DNA of 15,845 nt from Candidatus Omnitrophota bacterium (GTDB lineage Bacteria > Omnitrophota > Koll11 > Duberdicusellales > 4484-171), in assembly GCA_030692055.1 (NCBI GenBank), contig JAUYCY010000167.1, forward strand, positions 1 to 15,845, given 5' to 3'. Every line of letters begins with the position of its first letter. Position 1 is the stretch's first letter. The translations under genes and the position numbers were made by a program. The notes under the pieces are model-generated. The model had not been told where the DNA came from. It did not search any database and was given only the letters and a program-made list of their open reading frames with translations. This document shows positions 1 through 6,207 of this stretch, in pieces.

Positions 1-1
1 T

Positions 2-253
2 AGATTTGCTGACACTTTAAAAATTGCGAAAATACTAATATCTGATAAAGAAGATTTAATTCATAAGGCTGTGGGTTGGATGCTGCGTGAAATAGGCAAG
101 CGCAATAAAAATGTTGAAAAATTTTTCTTAAACGAGTATTATAAAATTATGCCGAGGACAATGTTAAGGTATGCTATCGAGAAGTTTCCGGAGGGGGAGA
201 GAATAGCTTATTTAAATATAAAGGTCGGCTTCGGAATGAAGTCGACCTTTTAA
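2..253 (+). CDS. DNA alkylation repair protein (AlkD-like), 3' end only
   Basis: This is the C-terminal 83 residues of a gene that begins before the window. The stretch [17 protein letters not shown] followed by [15 protein letters not shown] is the hallmark C-terminal part of the AlkD/AlkC-type DNA glycosylase family. These HEAT-like helical-repeat proteins excise 3- and 7-alkylated purines from DNA in the cytoplasm. Family members usually end soon after the arginine/tyrosine-rich helix. Here the last dozen residues ([12 protein letters not shown]) are encoded by an inverted repeat that also looks like a terminator, so the natural C-terminus seems to have been replaced or extended by a palindromic element. 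The stop is TAA at 251-253. The catalytic aspartate lies upstream of the window, so activity cannot be judged. Confidence 0.85.
   Translation, partial: RFADTLKIAKILISDKEDLIHKAVGWMLREIGKRNKNVEKFFLNEYYKIMPRTMLRYAIEKFPEGERIAYLNIKVGFGMKSTF
221..251 (+). terminator. Hairpin overlapping the end of the alkD-like gene
   Basis: AAGGTCGGCTTC (221-232) pairs with GAAGTCGACCTT (238-249), with one G-T wobble, across a 5-base loop, and runs into TTTT. It lies inside the coding sequence and covers its last codons. It is either a weak intrinsic terminator or a palindromic repeat that has become part of the gene. A second small hairpin, CCGCT/AGCGG, follows at 263-277. Confidence 0.5.
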
Positions 254-423
254 AGGTAGGTTCCGCTAAAACAGCGGGTTTAAATCGCATAAATTACTTT
301 TTGTCCTGTTGTGTTTGAATTATATATATGTTTTTAAAAAATGCAAGTAAAAAATGGTGCAATAAAAAAAGGTATTTTTAGGCTATAAGACTACGAGAGA
401 TTGGCCAAAATAATCTAACAATT

Positions 424-903
424 ATGAAAACAAAAATATATAAAAAATATATGCAATTAGCCATAAAGGAAGCCAAGAAAAATTTTTCTACAATGCAAGG
501 GGGCCCGTTTGGCGCCTGTATAGTAAAGGAAAATAAGGTTATAGCACAGACTAACAATACTGTTCTAAGAGATGATGCTACCTGCCACGCAGAAATAAAT
601 GCTATACGTAGGGCCTCAAGAAAATTAAGAACATACAACCTTTCCGGCTGCGTTATTTATTCTACTACAGAGCCTTGCCCAATGTGCTTTAGTGCCATAC
701 ATTGGGCGCGTATCAGCACCATTATCTATGGGAATAATATTTGCGATGCTAAAAAAATAGGTTTTAATGAGTTGAATATTTCTAGCCGTGTGATGAAAAA
801 ACTAGGTAAAGCTAAAACAGAGATTATCTCTGGTGTTTTGCGCAAAGAGTGCAATTATTTATTCAAGCAATGGGATAAGTTGGCAAATAAGAAGCTATAT
901 TGA
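424..903 (+). CDS. Guanine deaminase-like nucleoside deaminase
   Basis: A 159-residue zinc-dependent deaminase of the CMP/dCMP-type superfamily. The HAE motif (His55, Glu57) and PCPMC motif (Cys85, Cys88) supply the zinc ligands and the catalytic glutamate. The early GGPFGA motif, and an ending in a tryptophan, about five residues, then LANKKLY, match the Bacillus GuaD type closely. In that type the C-terminal segment reaches into the partner subunit's active site. The expected reaction is guanine to xanthine plus ammonia in purine salvage. The tRNA adenosine deaminase TadA shares the core but not this C-terminus, so GuaD is favoured; substrate range in this family varies (guanine, cytosine, other bases). 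No Shine-Dalgarno is visible upstream of ATG 424. The sequence before it, ATAATCTAACAAT, also precedes the lysS start at 11231. Confidence 0.83.
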   Translation: MKTKIYKKYMQLAIKEAKKNFSTMQGGPFGACIVKENKVIAQTNNTVLRDDATCHAEINAIRRASRKLRTYNLSGCVIYSTTEPCPMCFSAIHWARISTIIYGNNICDAKKIGFNELNISSRVMKKLGKAKTEIISGVLRKECNYLFKQWDKLANKKLY

Positions 904-950
904 GATTGAATAATGTTAAGGCTCAGGTTTAGGCTAAGTAAATAGATTTT

Positions 951-1283
951 ATGAATAAAAACAAAAAAGATATTATGGAAAAAATATTTAAGTTAGCTGA
1001 TTTCATAGATTATCAAAAAGGCGCGGTAGTCAGCCACACAATAATAAATAAAAAAGCAGGAACGGTAACTTTGTTTTCTTTTGATAGGGAGCAAGGTTTA
1101 AGCGAACACGTCGTCCCTTTTGATGCTTTAGTTTATATTGTTAGCGGTAAAGCAAAAGTTTTCATAGCCGGTAAACCCCACTATTTAAACAAAGGAGAAT
1201 TTATTATTATGCCTGCTAATAAGTCCCATTCTTTGAAGGCAATAGAAAAATTTAGAATGCTTTTAGTTATGGTTAAAAAATGA
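951..1283 (+). CDS. Small single-domain cupin protein
   Basis: A 110-residue cupin. The family's beta-barrel motifs are recognisable: motif 1 around residues 49-66 (GLSEHVVPFDALVYIVSG) and motif 2 around 82-95 (GEFIIMPANKSHSL). Canonical cupins bind a metal through two His and a Glu in motif 1 and a His in motif 2. Here motif 1 keeps only His53, and motif 2 keeps His93, so metal binding may be weak or use other residues. A second in-frame ATG at 975 (residue 9) matches the usual family start more closely; neither start has a clear ribosome site. The gene lies 47 bases after the deaminase and could be co-transcribed. The function is unknown; homologues are small cytosolic proteins annotated only as cupins. 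Confidence 0.8.
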   Translation: MNKNKKDIMEKIFKLADFIDYQKGAVVSHTIINKKAGTVTLFSFDREQGLSEHVVPFDALVYIVSGKAKVFIAGKPHYLNKGEFIIMPANKSHSLKAIEKFRMLLVMVKK

Positions 1284-1342
1284 TGGCTATAATATTTTTG
1301 CGATCTATTTTTGATTTACTTTTCTTAAATAAATATTTGTAG

Positions 1343-1368
1343 TATAATAAATAATCATTAAGGAGGTG
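1343..1368 (+). promoter_or_regulatory. -10 box and strong ribosome site before the pilin-like gene
   Basis: A perfect TATAAT sits at 1343-1348, in the AT-rich gap after the cupin gene. No good -35 is found at 16-18 bases upstream (TTTCTT is the nearest). AAGGAGGTG at 1360-1368 is a near-ideal Shine-Dalgarno 5-7 bases before ATG 1374. It contrasts with the two upstream genes, which have none. If the -10 is used, the leader would be only about 20 bases. Confidence 0.45.
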
Positions 1369-1373
1369 TTTTT

Positions 1374-1946
1374 ATGGTTGAAATATTACAGAAAAAAACT
1401 TCAGGGTTTGCAATCGCAAGTTTAGTCCTCGGGTGTTTTTTTATTATCCCGCTATTAGGTTTGCTCACTAGTTTACTTGCGATTATTTTTGGCATCATTG
1501 CTTTAGTCACAATTTCTAACAATAAGGATGCGCTAAAGGGTGGTGGCTTAGCTATCAGCGGTTTGATTCTAGGTATAGTCGGTATAATTATAATCCCAAT
1601 TATTGCTATCCTTGCAGCTATAGCTATACCTAATTTTCTAAGAGTTAAAGTGAACGCTCAAGATGCTGCTGCCGAGTTAAGAGTAAAGACCATATCTATT
1701 GCCATTCAAGCATATGCAGCCGCAAATGACGGTAAATATCCTTCGAAGTTAGATGAGCTTATATCTTCAGAGCCGCCTTATCTATCTGATATATACCGCG
1801 ATAAAATAGCGAGTGGATATTCTTATTTTATAGATTTCAATAGTAATAGTTATACTATTAAAGCAGAACCAGAAACCTGTTTTGTGACCGGAACAAAGGT
1901 TTTTATGGACCGTAACGGAGAACTATCAGAAGAAAACTGTAGATAG
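1374..1946 (+). CDS. DUF4190 / type IV pilin-like fusion membrane protein
   Basis: A 190-residue protein with two recognisable parts. Residues 9-72 resemble DUF4190: a hydrophobic helix at about 11-45, then KGGGLAISGLILGIVG starting a second helix. From about residue 76 the sequence becomes a classic type IV pilin/pseudopilin N-terminal segment (ILAAIAIPNFLR), followed by an amphipathic helix of the NAQDAAAELRVKTISIAIQAY type and a short globular head ending near Cys189. The normal prepilin signal (short basic leader, Gly, then FTLIE) is absent. Instead the pilin helix is joined directly to the DUF4190 helix. It is therefore unlikely to be processed by prepilin peptidase or assembled as an ordinary pilin; a membrane-anchored relative is more likely. 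Cys169 and Cys189 could form a disulfide. Confidence 0.75.
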   Translation: MVEILQKKTSGFAIASLVLGCFFIIPLLGLLTSLLAIIFGIIALVTISNNKDALKGGGLAISGLILGIVGIIIIPIIAILAAIAIPNFLRVKVNAQDAAAELRVKTISIAIQAYAAANDGKYPSKLDELISSEPPYLSDIYRDKIASGYSYFIDFNSNSYTIKAEPETCFVTGTKVFMDRNGELSEENCR

Positions 1947-2005
1947 TCTTTCAAAAGTTATAATTTATCTAACTAGCGTATTATATGGAGTAAATTTGGA
2001 GGTAT

Positions 2006-2545
2006 ATGAAAAATAGATTTTTGATTACGTTGGTTTCACTGATATTTTTCTTGAGCGGTTGCGTTACATTAGGCAATAAAAGCAAAGACAAGTTAAAGAA
2101 ACCTCCCCAGATATATAAAGTTGATCTGAATAACGATTTAATGGAAGAAATTATTGAGGTCAAAGACGGCTTTGACACTGGTGTTGATACCACCATAGTA
2201 ATCACAAAACAAGATAAAAGCAAGATAGACAGCTTAACTGTTTACGGAAAATTCACAAAAGTTGAATTTATCGATTTAAACGAAGATGGCTATAAGCAAA
2301 TAGCATTATTCTATGAAGGTAAAGATAATTCCAGTAAATTAACTATCTACAATTTGAAAAATAATAAGCTGACTAAGATATTTACTATAGAAAATAAATG
2401 CGGGATAGATACTGATTTTAGCTCGGTTTTAGCCAGAATAAAAGTAGGCAAATCCAAAGCTGGCCAAAGCGATTGCTCCGCGAATTACCCAGAGGATTGG
2501 GAGATTTGGGTTTGGAGCGGCGATAAGTTTATAAAAGAAAAATGA
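2006..2545 (+). CDS. Lipoprotein with a VCBS/FG-GAP-like repeat, unknown function
   Basis: A 179-residue protein with an N-terminal lipoprotein signal: basic start MKNR, a hydrophobic stretch, and the lipobox LSGC with Cys19 as the lipidated residue. After a Lys-rich linker, the body has short beta-strand units and the motif DLNEDGYKQI at about residues 91-100. That resembles the calcium-loop (D-x-N-x-D-G) of VCBS/FG-GAP beta-propeller repeats, and an earlier DLNNDLMEEI may be a degenerate copy. Two further cysteines sit near residues 132 and 157. GGAGG at 1998-2002 is the ribosome site, unusually close (3 bases) to ATG. A strong terminator follows immediately. No specific function can be assigned; it probably sits on a membrane facing the periplasm. 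Confidence 0.7.
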   Translation: MKNRFLITLVSLIFFLSGCVTLGNKSKDKLKKPPQIYKVDLNNDLMEEIIEVKDGFDTGVDTTIVITKQDKSKIDSLTVYGKFTKVEFIDLNEDGYKQIALFYEGKDNSSKLTIYNLKNNKLTKIFTIENKCGIDTDFSSVLARIKVGKSKAGQSDCSANYPEDWEIWVWSGDKFIKEK

Positions 2546-2549
2546 AGCT

Positions 2550-2574
2550 CCGCCCCGAAAAGCCGGGGCGGTTT
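2550..2574 (+). terminator. Intrinsic terminator after the lipoprotein gene
   Basis: CCGCCCCG (2550-2557) and CGGGGCGG (2564-2571) form an 8-bp GC stem with loop AAAAGC, followed by TTT. It starts 5 bases after the stop codon. The T tract is short, but the position and stem strength support termination. A related stem (CGCCCCGA/TCGGGGCG) ends the gene at 9572, and GCCCCGA/TCGGGGC follows lolD. Confidence 0.75.
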
Positions 2575-2580
2575 CCTGTA

Positions 2581-2732
2581 TCCGCTACGAGCGGAGCAGC
2601 TTGTCCCGACTATTTCGTCGGGAAAATCCCTGCCTGCCGGCAGGCAGGCCGACCACGCTTTGCATTATCCCCGACGTTACATCGGGTAGGTTTTATCGCG
2701 TCGGGATAAACAAATCCGTCAATTAATCTTCA
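2581..2732. repeat. Cluster of intergenic palindromes
   Basis: No gene is visible here. Four adjacent hairpins fill the stretch: TCCGCT/AGCGGA (2581-2595), CCCGAC/GTCGGG (2605-2622), the perfect 20-base palindrome CCTGCCTGCCGGCAGGCAGG (2629-2648), and a longer stem TTATCCCCGACG against CGTCGGGATAA (about 2665-2709, one bulge). The 20-base palindrome recurs exactly at 10933-10952. Such elements are typical of palindrome-rich genomes. Confidence 0.7.
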
Positions 2733-2837
2733 ACTTTTTTATGGTATAGGAAAGTATACCCTAAAGGGCACAAGTAAAACTTTCCTAACCACTGAAAATA
2801 ACCTAAATAGTTATTACCGAAGGTAATTTTCTTGAAT
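2733..2837. repeat. 105-bp intergenic repeat, copy 1
   Basis: This block recurs at 11067-11171 with the same length and only three substitutions (two in the CTAAAGGG segment, one in ACTGAAAAT), and in shortened form at 9835-9900. It begins with a run of T, then carries GGTATAGGAAAGT facing ACTTTCCTAACC (a long stem, perfect only in copy 2), then small hairpins AATAAC/GTTATT and ATTACC-GAA-GGTAAT. There is no open reading frame. It ends 50 bases upstream of the promoter at 2888. Confidence 0.9.
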
Positions 2838-2887
2838 TATTCATACCATAATCTAAATTCAATCTGTGTAATCATAAATAATTTTAC

Positions 2888-2935
2888 TTGACAAAATGAT
2901 ACCAATATGGTATCTTTTTAATTAAATAAGGGAGG
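2888..2935 (+). promoter_or_regulatory. Promoter with overlapping Rrf2-type operator and ribosome site
   Basis: TTGACA (2888-2893) and TATCTT (2911-2916) are spaced 17 bases apart, a good sigma-70 layout. The spacer and -10 carry a perfect dyad, GATACCA-ATA-TGGTATC (2898-2914), so a bound dimer would block polymerase. GGAGG at 2931-2935 lies 6 bases before ATG 2942, giving a leader of about 18 bases. With an Rrf2 regulator encoded 200 bases downstream, autoregulation by that protein is the simplest reading; the match to a known Rrf2 consensus has not been tested. Confidence 0.7.
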
Positions 2936-2941
2936 TGAGTT

Positions 2942-3025
2942 ATGAGAGTAACGATAAGATACATGTTACGTCCGGTAGCGCATTGTAAAGAAGGTTGCTG
3001 TAATCTGTCCCGGGCACGACATTAA
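2942..3025 (+). CDS. 27-residue Cys-containing leader-like peptide
   Basis: A short reading frame, ATG to TAA, with a near-ideal ribosome site (GGAGG, 6-base spacing) and a strong promoter directly upstream. The peptide starts MRVTIRYMLR and is basic. It carries a CKEGCCN segment (cysteines 15, 19 and 20) and ends in Arg-Ala-Arg-His. I recognise no family. It could be a leader peptide whose translation reports cysteine or Fe-S status to the downstream rrf2 gene, a small metal- or cluster-binding protein, or a peptide precursor. In layout and size it recalls the short Cys-containing leader peptides known upstream of sulfur-metabolism genes in actinobacteria, but no homology is claimed. The paired hairpins at 3042-3086 separate it from rrf2. 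Confidence 0.55.
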   Translation: MRVTIRYMLRPVAHCKEGCCNLSRARH

Positions 3026-3041
3026 ACTACCTGGATAGATA

Positions 3042-3086
3042 ACAGATGACAGAGTACAGAAAAATCTGTCATCTGTACTCTGTTTT
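3042..3086 (+). terminator. Mutually exclusive hairpins between the small peptide and rrf2 (attenuator-like)
   Basis: Two overlapping 12-bp perfect stems are possible. ACAGATGACAGA (3042-3053) pairs with TCTGTCATCTGT (3065-3076). Alternatively ACAGAGTACAGA (3049-3060) pairs with TCTGTACTCTGT (3072-3083). Each has an 11-base loop, and they share bases, so only one can form. The second is followed by TTTTCTATTAT, like a terminator; the first has no T tract, like an anti-terminator. The arrangement could also just be one of the palindromic repeats common in this window. Confidence 0.5.
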
Positions 3087-3122
3087 CTATTATAGTTTTC
3101 TAATTTCGACCTAAACAAGAAT

Positions 3123-3518
3123 ATGAAACTAATTACCCGAGATACGGATTATGCCTTGCGCGCGGTATGTTTTATTGCAAAATGTAAAAATACCAAGATT
3201 TCGGTCGCAGATTTAGTCAGAGAGCTTAAAATGCCTCGGCCTTTCTTGAGGAAAATTCTACAGACGCTAGGTATGCGAGGAATTCTTAAATCGTCTAAAG
3301 GAAAAGGCGGAGGATTCTTGCTCGCTAAGCCTGGCAGCGATATATTTTTGACAGATTTAATCAAGATATTTCAAGGTCCTTTAAAACTAAACGAGTGTCT
3401 TTTTAAAAAGATGCAGTGCCCAAACATAAGGCGCTGCGCGTTAAGAAGAAAATTAGACGCTATTGAGCAATACGTAGTTAAAAAACTAGAAAATATTACC
3501 GTCGCTTCTTTGCTGTAA
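3123..3518 (+). CDS. Rrf2-family transcriptional regulator, probably Fe-S sensing
   Basis: A 131-residue Rrf2 protein. Residues 1-65 form the winged helix-turn-helix: MKLITRDTDYALRAVCFIA, the recognition helix around MPRPFLRKILQTL, and a wing with the conserved SSKGKGGGFLLAKP. Three cysteines at 92, 99 and 105 (CX6CX5C) occupy the place where IscR and NsrR bind an Fe-S cluster, so sensing of oxygen, nitric oxide or cluster supply is likely. The next two genes encode a ferredoxin-like protein and Hcp, which fits an NO/nitrosative-stress role like that of NsrR over hcp. The start has no clear ribosome site. The likely operator is the dyad at 2898-2914. Its stop overlaps the next start by one base (TAATG), implying coupling. 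Confidence 0.87.
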   Translation: MKLITRDTDYALRAVCFIAKCKNTKISVADLVRELKMPRPFLRKILQTLGMRGILKSSKGKGGGFLLAKPGSDIFLTDLIKIFQGPLKLNECLFKKMQCPNIRRCALRRKLDAIEQYVVKKLENITVASLL

Positions 3519-4351
3519 TGGTAATAGCTATGGCAAAACGAAAAATTATAAAAATTGACGAAAAAAAGTGTAATGGCTGCGGCCTATGTATTCCTAATTG
3601 CCCCGAGGGTGCGATGCAGATTATTAACGGTAAAGCACGGCTTGTCAGCGATTTGTTTTGCGACGGCCTTGGGGCATGCATAGGCAAATGCCCAAAAGGA
3701 GCAATCTTTGTAGAAGAGCGGGAAGCAAAGGATTATGATGAGAAAAAAGTTATGGAAAATATCGTAAAACAGGGAAAAGAAACAATAGCTGCCCATCTTA
3801 AACATTTAAAAGAGCATGGGCAAAAGCAATACCTGCAAGAGGCTTTAGATTTTTTGAAGGCTAAAGCAATAACAATACCCAAAGAGGAGATTATGTCTAA
3901 AAATGAGTGTGGCTGCCCAGGTTCGAAAATGATTGATATAAAACGTAAAACAAAAAATATCAATGGGCAACCGCAGCGGTTACATTCCGAACTAAGACAA
4001 TGGCCTATACAACTGCATTTACTTAACCCCAGCGCCCCATATTTTAAAGAAGCAAACCTTCTTATTGCAGCCGATTGCGTATCTTTTAGCTATGCTAATT
4101 TCCACCAGCGGCTTTTAAAAGGAAAAATCCTTATCATTTTTTGCCCAAAGTTAGACAACGCAAAAGATGTTTATGTTGAGAAGTTGACTCAAATTATTAA
4201 GAATAACGAGATTAAGTCACTAACGTTAGTGCATATGGAGGTGCCTTGTTGTTTTGGCTTAGTGAGCATTGCTGAGGAAGCTGTCAAGGCTTTAGGCAAA
4301 AATATAATTATTAAAAATTACACAATTTCTATTAAGGGCGATATAATCTAA
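3518..4351 (+). CDS. 4Fe-4S ferredoxin-type protein linked to Hcp
   Basis: A 277-residue cytoplasmic iron-sulfur protein. The first cluster motif is CX2CX2CX3C at Cys18, 21, 24 and 28. The second is Cys48, then ACIGKC with Cys54 and Cys58, which lacks one usual spacing residue; this FCDGLGAC form is typical of this family. The C-terminal half has a conserved segment (RQWPIQLHLLNPSAPYF, then LLIAADCVSFSYANFH, and a CPKLD motif) and a PCCFGL motif, which may hold a further cluster. Homologues are commonly encoded beside Hcp and are thought to supply it with electrons, though I know of no direct proof. The start at 3518 overlaps the rrf2 stop; ATG 3530 (MAKRKIIKIDEKKC) fits homologues equally well. 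Neither has a ribosome site, so translational coupling is probable. Confidence 0.85.
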   Translation: MVIAMAKRKIIKIDEKKCNGCGLCIPNCPEGAMQIINGKARLVSDLFCDGLGACIGKCPKGAIFVEEREAKDYDEKKVMENIVKQGKETIAAHLKHLKEHGQKQYLQEALDFLKAKAITIPKEEIMSKNECGCPGSKMIDIKRKTKNINGQPQRLHSELRQWPIQLHLLNPSAPYFKEANLLIAADCVSFSYANFHQRLLKGKILIIFCPKLDNAKDVYVEKLTQIIKNNEIKSLTLVHMEVPCCFGLVSIAEEAVKALGKNIIIKNYTISIKGDII

Positions 4352-4375
4352 TATATTATTACAAAGGGGGCACCA

Positions 4376-6031
4376 ATGACAATGTTTTGTAGGCAATGTG
4401 AACAGACAGCAAAAGGTACAGGTTGTACGGTTAAGGGAGTTTGCGGAAAACCTAGTGAGGCGGCAATCCTGCAGGATCTTTTAATCCATAGTTTAAAAGG
4501 CATCGCTGTCTACGGCAAACTTTTACGGGATTTAGGCATAAAAGATAAAGATGCTGATTCATTCGTTATGCAAGGCCTGTTTACCACAGTTACTAACGTG
4601 AACTTTTCATCAGAGAAAATCGCCGAAATTATTTATAAATCATGCGAGATAAAACAAAAGTTGTTAAATAAATTTTTGGAGGAATATAAAAATAAAAATT
4701 TTGAAGAAAAATTGTCCGAAGTGGTTAGCTTCAAGGCTGCTACGACTTTAGACGGATTACTTAAGCAAGGCGAGAGTGTCGGTGTATTAGCAGGAAACGT
4801 AGACGAAGACATAAGGAGTTTACGTGAAATAATTTTGTATGGTTTAAAGGGAATGGCTGCTTATGCTGATCATGCATCTATATTAGGTAAAGACGATGAA
4901 GAGGTAAGTTTTTTCTTTTATAAAGGGTTATCGGCATTGCTAGATAATAATTTAGGTGTGAATGATTACATTAATTTAATTATGGAGCTTGGGCAGGTGA
5001 ATTTAAAGTGTATGGAAATGTTAGATAAAGCCCATACCGAACATTTTGGCAGTCCTATGCCGACTAAAGTATTTTTAGGCATAAAAAAAGGGCCGGCGAT
5101 TATTGTTTCCGGTCACGATTTGTCCGATTTAAAACAACTACTTTTGCAAACAGAAGGAACAAGTGTCAATATCTATACCCATGGAGAAATGTTACCCGCT
5201 CACGGCTACCCCGGTTTGAAAAAACATCCGCATTTAGCCGGCCATTTTGGGACTGCTTGGCAGAACCAGCAGAAAGAATTTGCCCAAGTTCCGGCAGCGA
5301 TACTTATGACTACTAATTGTATTCAAGAACCGCGTCCTTCCTATAAAGATAAGATATTTACTACCGGTTTGGTCGCTTGGCCCGGTGTAGAGCACATTAC
5401 GGCTAAAGGCGGTAAGAAGGATTTTCGTAAAGTTGTCGAAAAAGCAAAATCACTGGGTGGCTTTAAAGAGGATGCGATAGAAAAAGAAATTCTTGTGGGA
5501 TTCGGCCATCATACGGTTTTAAGCTTAGCAAATAAGATAGTGGAAGCAGTTAATGCAAAGAACATAAAACATTTCTTTTTAGTTGGCGGCTGCGACGGCG
5601 CAAAGCCGGGGAGAAATTACTATACAGAATTCGCCGCGCAAGTGCCTAAAGATTGCATAATCCTTACCCTTGCCTGCGGTAAATTTAGATTTAACAGGTT
5701 AGATTTCGGCTATATTGGGGATTTTCCAAGGTTACTCGATTGCGGCCAATGTAATGATGCCTACTCCGCAATTAAAATTGCGATTAGCTTAGCAAACGCG
5801 TTTAAATGCAGCGTAAATGATTTACCTTTATCTTTAGTTCTTTCCTGGTATGAACAAAAAGCCGTATGTATTTTACTGACTTTACTGTCGCTAGGCATAA
5901 AAAATATTCGTTTGGGGCCGACACTCCCGGCTTTTATTTCCCCAAATGTATTAAAAGTCTTGGTTGAGCAGTTTAATATAAAATCCATGACAACACCGGA
6001 TAACGATTTAAAAGAAATATTGCATATATAA
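4376..6031 (+). CDS. hcp: Hydroxylamine reductase / hybrid-cluster protein
   Basis: A full-length 551-residue Hcp (prismane protein). The N-terminal cysteines at 5, 8, 17 and 23 (CX2CX8CX5C) are the [4Fe-4S] spacing seen in strict anaerobes, unlike the CX2CX11CX6C of facultative species. The hybrid-cluster ligands can all be placed: His247 (SGHDL), Glu271 (THGEMLPAHGYP), Cys315 (TTNC), Cys406 (GGCDGAKPGR, the persulfide position), Cys434 (LACGKFRFN), Cys459 (GQCNDAYSA) and Glu493 (WYEQKA). Hcp reduces hydroxylamine in vitro and is now viewed mainly as an NO reductase; in some bacteria it also nitrosylates proteins. It is cytoplasmic. AAAGGGGG lies 5 bases before ATG 4376; ATG 4382 (MFCRQCEQT) is a second candidate. 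It follows the ferredoxin gene by 24 bases and is probably under Rrf2 control. Confidence 0.97.
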   Translation: MTMFCRQCEQTAKGTGCTVKGVCGKPSEAAILQDLLIHSLKGIAVYGKLLRDLGIKDKDADSFVMQGLFTTVTNVNFSSEKIAEIIYKSCEIKQKLLNKFLEEYKNKNFEEKLSEVVSFKAATTLDGLLKQGESVGVLAGNVDEDIRSLREIILYGLKGMAAYADHASILGKDDEEVSFFFYKGLSALLDNNLGVNDYINLIMELGQVNLKCMEMLDKAHTEHFGSPMPTKVFLGIKKGPAIIVSGHDLSDLKQLLLQTEGTSVNIYTHGEMLPAHGYPGLKKHPHLAGHFGTAWQNQQKEFAQVPAAILMTTNCIQEPRPSYKDKIFTTGLVAWPGVEHITAKGGKKDFRKVVEKAKSLGGFKEDAIEKEILVGFGHHTVLSLANKIVEAVNAKNIKHFFLVGGCDGAKPGRNYYTEFAAQVPKDCIILTLACGKFRFNRLDFGYIGDFPRLLDCGQCNDAYSAIKIAISLANAFKCSVNDLPLSLVLSWYEQKAVCILLTLLSLGIKNIRLGPTLPAFISPNVLKVLVEQFNIKSMTTPDNDLKEILHI

Positions 6032-6062
6032 AATTCAAGGTGTAAACTAAAGGTGTTCTAAA

Positions 6063-6140
6063 ATGAAGGAAATAACAAGGCTTATTAAAGGATTGCAACC
6101 GCAGATAGTCACAGATAAAGACTGCAGATGGCGCAGATAA
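6063..6140 (+). CDS. Possible 25-residue ORF running into a repeat
   Basis: ATG 6063 has a modest ribosome site (AAGGTG, about 9 bases upstream). The frame encodes MKEITRLIKGLQ and then runs into the CAGATA repeat at 6098, ending at TAA 6138-6140. Only the first dozen codons are non-repeat sequence. It may be the start of a gene cut off by repeat insertion, or nothing. Confidence 0.25.
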   Translation: MKEITRLIKGLQPQIVTDKDCRWRR

Positions 6141-6150
6141 AATATCTGCG
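6098..6150. repeat. CAGATA-rich palindromic repeat (family shared with the lysS 3' element)
   Basis: Four direct CAGAT units (near 6102, 6112, 6124, 6134) end in a perfect hairpin CGCAGATA-AAA-TATCTGCG (6132-6150). The opening ACCGCAGATAGTCACAGATA matches 12668-12687 at 19 of 20 bases, so both belong to one repeat family. Unlike the lysS copy, only one right-hand arm is present. Confidence 0.75.
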
Positions 6151-6207
6151 TAATTTGTGGGACCGAAGGCCCATCGGCGCAATCTACGGTTACAAAGGAG
6201 GTACATT

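Noticed and set aside
255..300. GGTTCCGCTAAAACAGCGGG followed by an A-rich tail, faintly like a preQ1-I riboswitch
   Set aside because: Loop lengths and the A-rich tail do not fit the consensus, and the next gene is a deaminase 130 bases away rather than a queuosine gene.
301..328. TTGTCC and TATATA as a promoter for the deaminase gene
   Set aside because: Both boxes are weak, the spacing is 16, and the region is so AT-rich that such matches are expected.
6157..6207. GTG upstream start for the small membrane protein
   Set aside because: The extra 17 residues are charged and encoded by repeat-like sequence, while ATG 6208 has a strong ribosome site and begins just before the first helix.
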